From Pedobacter alluvionis (GTDB lineage: Bacteria > Bacteroidota > Bacteroidia > Sphingobacteriales > Sphingobacteriaceae), in contig NZ_RCCK01000010.1 of NCBI RefSeq assembly GCF_003664035.1, positions 744,001 through 808,000 on the forward strand: DNA of 64,000 nucleotides, read 5' to 3'. The notes beneath the pieces are model-generated. The model saw only the letters and a list, made by a program, of their open reading frames with translations. It was not told the DNA's origin and ran no database searches. Below are positions 58,913 to 64,000 of this stretch, piece after piece; position 1 is the stretch's first letter; every line of letters begins with the position of its first letter. A program made the position numbers and the translations under genes.

Positions 58913-60475
58913 TTGAAAAAGTTTCGCTTTGTAATTCTGCCATTTATTCTCTTCATTTCTGCCTGTGGGTGGTTTAAAAGCCCACCAGAGATTGGGAAAG
59001 TGCTTTCTGAGCATTTTAAGAATAAAATCTATAAAGATTTCGATACTGTAGCTTATGACAGCATTTTTGTGAAAACAATGGACAGTCTTTCGGGCAAGTT
59101 CGTTAACCCTAAAACTATAAAAGCATTTTATGCCAATAATAATGCTCAACCTAAGTTGGTTACGCAATTCTATATTAATGGAGAATTAGATTCATTAGTG
59201 AGTTATTTAGATCAAAGCAAGGTGCATGGCTTTAACCCAAAGATTTTTAAAGGGGATGAAATTAAAAGCTTGTTAGCAGTGTTAGCAGCCAATAAATTTA
59301 AAAAAGTTGAGGAAAGTTATCCTGTAATTGCCAAATTAGAGCTGCTATCGGCAAATGCTTATTTAAACTATAATAATTACCTTAAATACGGAGTCGTAAA
59401 TCCCCGAACTATCTTTTCGCGTTATTACATTAAAGTAAAACGCCCGGACAGCTTGGGGATGATTAATCTTTTAAGTGGTAAAAGTCTTTTGGATACCTTA
59501 AGATCTGTTCAACCAAAATCGGTTCAATATAAAGCTTTACAGCGTGCCTATTTAAATACAGATGTGGAAAGTGATAAGCGGATTTTATTATTGAATATGG
59601 AACGTTTTCGTTGGGAAATGCCAGAGACGGGAGACAATTATGTGCAGGTAAATATTCCTGATTTTAGATTAACCTGGCTCGATAAAACAGATACCGTAAT
59701 TACGATGAAAGTTTGTGTTGGTGGCAAGCGTGAGAATGGTTATGAAGATAAGCTAAAAGCCTTTGCAAAATCGGGTAATTTAGATGACAAACCGAAGAAT
59801 CATGAGACACCATTATTGTTCAGTAAAATCAATTCCATTCAGGCTAATCCAATCTGGAATATTCCGGTAAGTATTGCCCAAAGTGAGATCTACTGGATGG
59901 CTCGAAAAGATCCTTATTATTTATCGAACAGCAACATTAAAGTTTACTATAAAGACAAGCTAATTGGTGAGCCTGATACCATCAATTGGAACAGGTATTC
60001 TCGTGATAAATTGCCCTTCAAATTTAAGCAGGGATCAGGTGGTGGAAATGCCTTAGGGAAGTTCAAATTTATCTTCGATAACAGCTCGAGTATTTACCTG
60101 CACGATACCAATAACAAGAATGGATTTAACCTGACTAACCGGGCCATCAGTCACGGTTGTGTGCGTATTGAAAAACCACTTGAATTTGCCGAACTTCTGG
60201 TGAAAGATTCTTACACTTACGACAAATTAAGAGCGGAAGTTGATTTGCCACCGATAGATAGTACACATGTAAAATGGTATAAAAAACGGATGGCTCAAAA
60301 GGCAGATACCACTAAGGCTTTTCAATTAAAACCAGCTTGGTTCGGGCCAAAAAAAGCTGTACCATTAATTATCACCTACATTACTGCCTGGTCGCAAAAT
60401 GACAGGATCGAATACAGGCCTGATGTGTATGGTATGGATGAGAAACTTTGGACTGCAATGAAAAAATTCAGGTAG
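58913..60475 (+). CDS. L,D-transpeptidase (YcbB/LdtD-like lipoprotein)
   Basis: A 520-residue lipoprotein: signal peptide with lipobox FISAC (Cys about residue 19), an N-terminal peptidoglycan-binding-like helical region, then a YkuD catalytic domain with RAISHGCVRIEKPLEF (catalytic Cys/His, about residues 416-431) and NPIWNIPVSIAQSEIYW. Length and domain order match YcbB/LdtD, which makes 3-3 crosslinks. The start is TTG at 58913, directly before the Lys-rich signal peptide. Confidence 0.88.
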   Translation: MKKFRFVILPFILFISACGWFKSPPEIGKVLSEHFKNKIYKDFDTVAYDSIFVKTMDSLSGKFVNPKTIKAFYANNNAQPKLVTQFYINGELDSLVSYLDQSKVHGFNPKIFKGDEIKSLLAVLAANKFKKVEESYPVIAKLELLSANAYLNYNNYLKYGVVNPRTIFSRYYIKVKRPDSLGMINLLSGKSLLDTLRSVQPKSVQYKALQRAYLNTDVESDKRILLLNMERFRWEMPETGDNYVQVNIPDFRLTWLDKTDTVITMKVCVGGKRENGYEDKLKAFAKSGNLDDKPKNHETPLLFSKINSIQANPIWNIPVSIAQSEIYWMARKDPYYLSNSNIKVYYKDKLIGEPDTINWNRYSRDKLPFKFKQGSGGGNALGKFKFIFDNSSSIYLHDTNNKNGFNLTNRAISHGCVRIEKPLEFAELLVKDSYTYDKLRAEVDLPPIDSTHVKWYKKRMAQKADTTKAFQLKPAWFGPKKAVPLIITYITAWSQNDRIEYRPDVYGMDEKLWTAMKKFR

Positions 60476-60514
60476 AATTTAATCAACAGTTTCGATCTTC
60501 TTGGTTAAAACGAT

Positions 60515-60522
60515 TAACTTTG
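60515..60522 (+). promoter_or_regulatory. -7 box of nrtR
   Basis: TAACTTTG, overlapped by the operator at 60519. No clear -33 element. Confidence 0.45.
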
Positions 60523-60539
60523 TGTTGTTTTAACACAAA
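60519..60539. promoter_or_regulatory. 21-bp operator, copy 1 (nrtR promoter)
   Basis: TTTGTGTT-GTTTT-AACACAAA, perfect 8-bp arms with a 5-nt spacer. It lies 7 nt upstream of the nrtR ATG and covers the -7 box end. Confidence 0.85.
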
Positions 60540-60546
60540 TTAAAGG

Positions 60547-61239
60547 ATGATCGATCAAAATATTAAAATTGCTGTTGACGCCATTGTTTTTGGCTACGAA
60601 AAAGGAACACTTTATGTGTTGGCTGTTCAGCAGCGATTTGGTAAACTGGCCGATAGATGGGTTTTGCCAGGTGGATTTATTTTAAACGACGAGCCTTTGC
60701 TTATGGCAGTTGAGCGCGAACTTAAAGAAGAGGCTGGTATAACCGTAAATTACCTCGAGCAATTGGGTACATTTGGTGATGATATTAACCGTGACGAACG
60801 ATTCAGGGTAATCTCTGTCGCTTATTTTGCCCTGGTTAATCCTAAAAATTTTGTGTTAAAAGCTGATACCGATGCCAAAGATGCAAAATGGTTTCCTATA
60901 ACGGAGATTCCACAATTGGGCTACGATCATAACGCAATGGTTAATCTCGCTCATCAACGTTTAAAAAGCAAACTCACATACCAACCGATCGGTTTTGATC
61001 TGTTGGATCAGGAATTTCTCTTTTCCGATCTTGAAAATCTGTATTGCTCCATTTTAGAAAGAGATATAGACCGACGAAATTTCAGAAAAAAAATTCTAAG
61101 TTTTGGAATTGTTATAGAAACCGATAAAGTAGTTAAAATGGGTGCCAGCGGCAGACCAGGCAAACTTTTTACCTTTGATAAAACTAAATACAATCAACTT
61201 TTAAAGGGGAATTTCCAGTTCGATATTAGTTTTGCGTAA
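60547..61239 (+). CDS. nrtR: NrtR-type NUDIX transcription regulator
   Basis: A 230-residue protein: an N-terminal Nudix domain (about 1-140) with an intact Nudix box, GGFILNDEPLLMAVERELKEEAGI (G-x5-E-x7-REUxEExGU), and a C-terminal winged-helix domain (RKKILSFGIVIETDK...GASGRPGKLFTFDKTKY). This is the NrtR/AraR regulator layout; NrtR binds NAD-related ligands such as ADP-ribose. Most NrtR proteins have a degenerate Nudix box; here it is complete, so hydrolysis is possible. Adjacent prs-like and NADAR genes support NAD/ADP-ribose control. Confidence 0.85.
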   Translation: MIDQNIKIAVDAIVFGYEKGTLYVLAVQQRFGKLADRWVLPGGFILNDEPLLMAVERELKEEAGITVNYLEQLGTFGDDINRDERFRVISVAYFALVNPKNFVLKADTDAKDAKWFPITEIPQLGYDHNAMVNLAHQRLKSKLTYQPIGFDLLDQEFLFSDLENLYCSILERDIDRRNFRKKILSFGIVIETDKVVKMGASGRPGKLFTFDKTKYNQLLKGNFQFDISFA

Positions 61240-61251
61240 AATAAACACAAA
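61231..61251. promoter_or_regulatory. 21-bp operator, copy 2
   Basis: TTTGCGTA-AAATA-AACACAAA, overlapping the nrtR stop codon (61237-61239). Same arms as copies 1 and 3. Confidence 0.8.
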
Positions 61252-61257
61252 TTATTC

Positions 61258-61287
61258 TTTGTATTCTAAAAATGATTTTTATTTTTG
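61258..61287 (+). promoter_or_regulatory. promoter of the prs-NADAR operon
   Basis: TTTG (61258-61261), 18 nt, TATTTTTG (61280-61287), 20 nt before the ATG. The -7 box is overlapped by operator copy 3. Confidence 0.65.
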
Positions 61288-61304
61288 TGTAAATAATACG
61301 CAAA
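61284..61304. promoter_or_regulatory. 21-bp operator, copy 3 (prs promoter)
   Basis: TTTGTGTA-AATAA-TACGCAAA. Its centre is 53 bp from that of copy 2, about five helical turns, so both may sit on one DNA face. Confidence 0.85.
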
Positions 61305-61307
61305 TAT

Positions 61308-62141
61308 ATGTTGAATCTTAATCCAAGTTTTACTCCGCTAGGCGAAAATAACTTAATCGAATACAAATCTTTCTTATTTGCAGGTGGCGAACCACACATT
61401 AAAATTTCAAATAATTTTGATGCTAGCCTTCCGGTTACCATTACACACCGAATAAATTCTTTTAATGATTTAGGTCTGATCTGCATTACGGTTGATGCCT
61501 TGAGAAGAATGGGTGTAAAAGAAATCGAACTTTTTATTCCATATTTTCCGGCAGCAAGGCAAGATCGGGTAATGATTCCTGGTGAGCCTTTATCGGTGAA
61601 AGTTTATGCTGATATCATTAATGCCATGGCTTTGGCAAGTGTTACCGTTTTTGATCCGCATAGCGAAGTAACACCAGCCTTGCTCAATAACTGTGTGACA
61701 GTTTCCAATCACGAATTTATAAAACAGGTAATTGCAAACATTGGAAATAACGTAAAACTGATTTCTCCTGACGGAGGTGCTTTAAAGAAAATTTATAAAG
61801 TATCTGAATTTTTAGGTGGTGCAGAAGTGGTAGAGTGCTCAAAAAGCCGCGATGTGAAAACAGGAAAACTTTCAGGATTTAAAGTATATGCTGAAGATTT
61901 AGCTGGTGCCGATTGTTTGATTGTGGATGATATCTGTGATGGTGGCGGTACATTTATCGGCTTGGCAGAAGCATTAAAAGCTAAAAATGTCGGCAAACTT
62001 TATTTAGCGATTAGTCACGGCATATTTAGCAAAGGCTTTGATGAATTAGGTAAATATTTCGAGCAAATTTTTACAACTGATTCGATCAAAGAAGTTGATC
62101 ATGAAGGGGTAACACAAATAAAATTAATGGAAATTTTATAA
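61308..62141 (+). CDS. divergent PRPP synthetase-like protein
   Basis: A 277-residue ribose-phosphate pyrophosphokinase-like protein. PYFPAARQDRVMIPGEPLSVKVYADIINAM keeps the RQDR motif of PRPP synthetase, and CLIVDDICDGGGTFIGLAEAL is a PRPP loop. The canonical D-L-H segment is FDPHSEVTP. It lacks the usual first about 30 residues (typical Prs about 315). Divergent Prs copies of this type sit next to NAD-salvage genes in Bacteroidota and some phages, so it may supply PRPP for NAD salvage rather than general metabolism. Next gene starts 6 nt after. Confidence 0.82.
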   Translation: MLNLNPSFTPLGENNLIEYKSFLFAGGEPHIKISNNFDASLPVTITHRINSFNDLGLICITVDALRRMGVKEIELFIPYFPAARQDRVMIPGEPLSVKVYADIINAMALASVTVFDPHSEVTPALLNNCVTVSNHEFIKQVIANIGNNVKLISPDGGALKKIYKVSEFLGGAEVVECSKSRDVKTGKLSGFKVYAEDLAGADCLIVDDICDGGGTFIGLAEALKAKNVGKLYLAISHGIFSKGFDELGKYFEQIFTTDSIKEVDHEGVTQIKLMEIL

Positions 62142-62147
62142 AATAAT

Positions 62148-62633
62148 ATGAGAGCGATACTTCCACCAGCGATTATTGCACCATCAAATGTATCGGTATT
62201 CCTCGCAGGAACAATCGATATGGGGCATTCGATTGATTGGCAACAAAAATTTATTGATCGGGCAAATAAAGAAGAAACTTTGAACGATGTAGTCGTTTTC
62301 AATCCAAGAAGAAAATCCTGGGATCATACCTGGGCGCAGCGTATCGAAAATAAACAGTTTAGCGAGCAGGTGAATTGGGAATTAGATGCAATGGAAAATG
62401 CTGATGTGATTTTGTTGTTCCTTGAAGCGAATTCCAAATCGCCAATTTCGATGATGGAGTTAGGTTTATTTGCTGATTCTGGCAAACTAATGGTTTGTTG
62501 TGAAGAGGGATTTTGGAGAAAAGGGAATATCGATATCGTTTGTAAAAGGAAAGGAATTGACCATTACAATACCTTCGATGAGCTTAGTGCCGCTGTAATT
62601 GATAAGCTTAAAAAGTTGGCAAATATTAAATAA
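62148..62633 (+). CDS. nucleoside 2-deoxyribosyltransferase-like protein
   Basis: A 161-residue protein: VSVFLAGTIDMGHSIDWQQKF, VVFNPRRKSWDHTW, FSEQVNWELDAMENADVILLFL and SPISMMELGLFADSGKLMVCC. These match the Nuc_deoxyri_tr2-type N-deoxyribosyltransferase family (glycosidic bond cleavage in nucleosides, catalytic Glu in the ELG segment). In operon with prs-like (6 nt) and draG (11 nt), so it probably acts on an NAD-derived nucleoside or nucleotide. Confidence 0.82.
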   Translation: MRAILPPAIIAPSNVSVFLAGTIDMGHSIDWQQKFIDRANKEETLNDVVVFNPRRKSWDHTWAQRIENKQFSEQVNWELDAMENADVILLFLEANSKSPISMMELGLFADSGKLMVCCEEGFWRKGNIDIVCKRKGIDHYNTFDELSAAVIDKLKKLANIK

Positions 62634-62644
62634 ACTCAAAAAAG

Positions 62645-63598
62645 ATGAAAACCACAGTTATCCATAGTTCAATATTCGGCCTGGTGGTTGGTGATGCATT
62701 GGGAGTGCCCGTAGAATTTAAGAAAAGGGATTTTTTAAAAAGATTTCCGGTAACGGATATGCAGGCGTATGGTGTTCATGATCAGCCGTTAGGTACCTGG
62801 AGTGATGATAGCTCGCTTACTTTTTGCTTAGCCGAAAGCCTGTGTAGTGGTTATAATTTAGATCATATCGCACAGAAATTCCTTCAGTGGTTTAATGCCG
62901 AGATTTGGACCCCTCATGGAAAAGTTTTCGACATCGGTATAGCAACAGCTGAAGCCATTAAAATGATAAAGCATGGCGCTGATCCGATTTTATGTGGTGG
63001 AGCATCTGAAATGGATAATGGAAATGGATCTTTAATGAGGATTTTGCCTTTATTGTTTTATTTGTAGGATGAAAAGGATCTTAAAGTTATTTTTAAACGC
63101 GTAAAAGAGCTTTCATCCATTACCCATGCCCATTTCCGTTCTGCTTTTGCCTGTTTTATATATATTGTTTATGGCTTAGAATTATTAAAAGGAATTGATA
63201 AAAGAGAGGCATATTTTTATATGCAGATTAAGCTTAGGAAGTTTATTGCAGAGAATGATTTTGAACAAAAGGAAATTGATCTGTTTAAAAGGGTTTTGAT
63301 AAATGATATCTCTATAGTTTCAGAAAACGAGATTTATTCTTCTGGTTATGTGTTGCACAGTCTCGAAGCTGGTTTATGGTGTATCCTCAGTACCGAAACT
63401 TATCAGGATGCCGTTCTAAAAGCAGTTAATCTTGGCGACGATACTGATACAACTGGGGCAATTACAGGCAGTTTGGCAGGTTTAATTTATTGTTTTGAAT
63501 CTATTCCTGAAAAATGGCTTAATACAATTGTTAAAAAAAATGAAATTGAAGAGCTCTGTAAAAAAATGAATGATGTTTATGGAAAAGCAGAAATATAG
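62645..63598 (+). pseudogene. ADP-ribosylglycohydrolase (DraG-like), in-frame amber stop
   Basis: One open frame interrupted only by TAG at 63065-63067. First part (140 codons): VVGDALGVPVEFKKRD (ligand GD..E), GTWSDDSSLTFCLAESL (TDDS-like), MDNGNGSLMRILPLLFYL. Second part, same frame: SSITHAHFRSAFACFI, AGLWCILSTETYQDAVLKAVNLGDDTDTTGAITGSLAG. The GDDTDT Mg site lies after the stop, so the truncated 140-residue product would lack half the active site. Without the stop the protein would be about 317 residues, the usual DraG length. Either a pseudogene, a sequencing error or a suppressed amber. It removes ADP-ribose from proteins or nucleotides in the intact family. Confidence 0.85.
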
Positions 63599-64000
63599 TG
63601 TTGCCGATATAAAAGACAGTACGGAATTCCTATTTTTTTGGGGACATCAAGCTCCGAAAAATGGAACGATTTCTAAAGCTTGTTTAAGCCAATGGTGGTC
63701 ATCTCCATTTGTTGAAAATGATATCACCTATCAAACAGCAGAGCATTACATGATGGCACAAAAAGCGCTGTTGTTTCGTGATCAAGAGATTTTTGAAAAA
63801 ATATTAACAAAAAATTCGCCGAAAGATGTAAAAGATCTGGGTAGGCAGATCAAAAATTTTGATGTAGAAAATTGGGATGCGCACAAATTTGATATTGTAA
63901 AACAGGGAAACCTGCTTAAATTTTCACAAAATCAGGCATTGAAATTGTTCCTTTTGCAAACCAAAAGTAAAATACTGGTAGAAGCCAGTCCGGTTGATGG
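63579..64000 (+). CDS. NADAR-family protein (3' end outside window)
   Basis: Starts at ATG 63579, overlapping the end of the DraG gene by 20 nt in another frame, and stays open to the end of the window (140 codons). EFLFFWGHQAP, SQWWSSPFVENDITYQTAEHYMMAQKALLF, VKDLGRQIKNFDVENWD, IVKQGNLLKFSQN and LLQTKSKILVEASPVDG match the NADAR (YbiA/DUF1768) domain from its start to the catalytic acidic end. NADAR proteins process N-glycosides derived from ADP-ribose; some remove ADP-ribose from guanine in DNA. The whole operon supports ADP-ribose metabolism. Confidence 0.87.
   Translation, partial: MEKQKYSVADIKDSTEFLFFWGHQAPKNGTISKACLSQWWSSPFVENDITYQTAEHYMMAQKALLFRDQEIFEKILTKNSPKDVKDLGRQIKNFDVENWDAHKFDIVKQGNLLKFSQNQALKLFLLQTKSKILVEASPVD

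Noticed and set aside
58877..59167. Minus-strand ORF of 96 codons beside the his promoter
   Set aside because: Overlaps the L,D-transpeptidase 5' end, has no family motif and no promoter; the leader peptide is a better reading of this spacer.
63221..63598. Independent gene for the second DraG half
   Set aside because: It is in the same frame as 62645-63067, and motif-bearing sequence continues between the TAG and the Met at 63221. It is the broken C-terminal half, not a separate gene.
60515..64000. A complete phage-type NAD reconstitution pair (Prs plus nicotinamide phosphoribosyltransferase)
   Set aside because: A Prs-like protein is present, but no nadV/Namat-type gene is in the window. 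The comparison stays an inference.

Overview
The window looks like chromosomal DNA of a Bacteroidota bacterium of the Sphingobacteriaceae, most like Pedobacter. The signs are low GC, CarboxypepD_reg-type TonB-dependent receptors, a GldC homologue, a Bacteroidota-style cytochrome c maturation set, and repeated promoter boxes of the form TAnnTTTG, the -7 element of the Bacteroidota primary sigma factor. The genus is inferred from gene content. No rRNA, tRNA, CRISPR array or complete insertion sequence was recognised.

Layout. 1-7 kb: end of a DUF4397-like protein, DedA membrane protein, zinc-dependent phospholipase C/nuclease-like protein, SUFU-domain protein, luciferase-like oxidoreductase and HscA chaperone. 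7-14 kb: outer-membrane uptake, with two TonB-dependent receptors and a PepSY membrane protein; the second receptor is preceded by a Fur-like palindrome. 14-23 kb: glycosyltransferase, MiaE, small accessory genes, dihydroorotase, DEAD-box helicase, GldC, lipocalin. 23-36 kb: Ogt and a split cytochrome c maturation set (ccmB, ccmC, ccmD-like; then ccmE, ccmF) around glutamate dehydrogenase and three envelope proteins. 36-43 kb: ferredoxin and IscX, KdsC, Usp, Spy-like protein, Maf, Ppx, DUF72. 43-51 kb: dnaJ-grpE, ftsE, acyl-CoA reductase with a divergent ferredoxin, Usp, NlpC/P60, WD40. 51-58.8 kb: a full histidine operon on the minus strand (hisG-D-C-B-H-A-F-IE), preceded by an unannotated His-rich leader peptide and terminator, a classical attenuator arrangement. 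58.9-64 kb: an L,D-transpeptidase, then an NAD/ADP-ribose cassette.

The most interesting region is 60.5-64 kb. A NUDIX-winged-helix regulator (NrtR type) is followed by a divergent PRPP synthetase-like protein, a nucleoside 2-deoxyribosyltransferase-like protein, an ADP-ribosylglycohydrolase broken by one in-frame amber codon, and a NADAR-family protein that runs off the window. Three copies of one 21-bp inverted repeat lie at the regulator's promoter and in the gap before the PRPP synthetase gene. This reads as a regulated module for NAD, ADP-ribose or nucleotide-sugar turnover.

Other highlights are a CcmE whose heme-binding His is replaced by Cys (CxxxY), a perfect 48-bp palindrome upstream of a Usp gene, five genes whose -7 box ends only 5-6 nt before the ATG (probable leaderless mRNAs), and several families of dispersed intergenic repeats, which also fill most junctions of the his operon.
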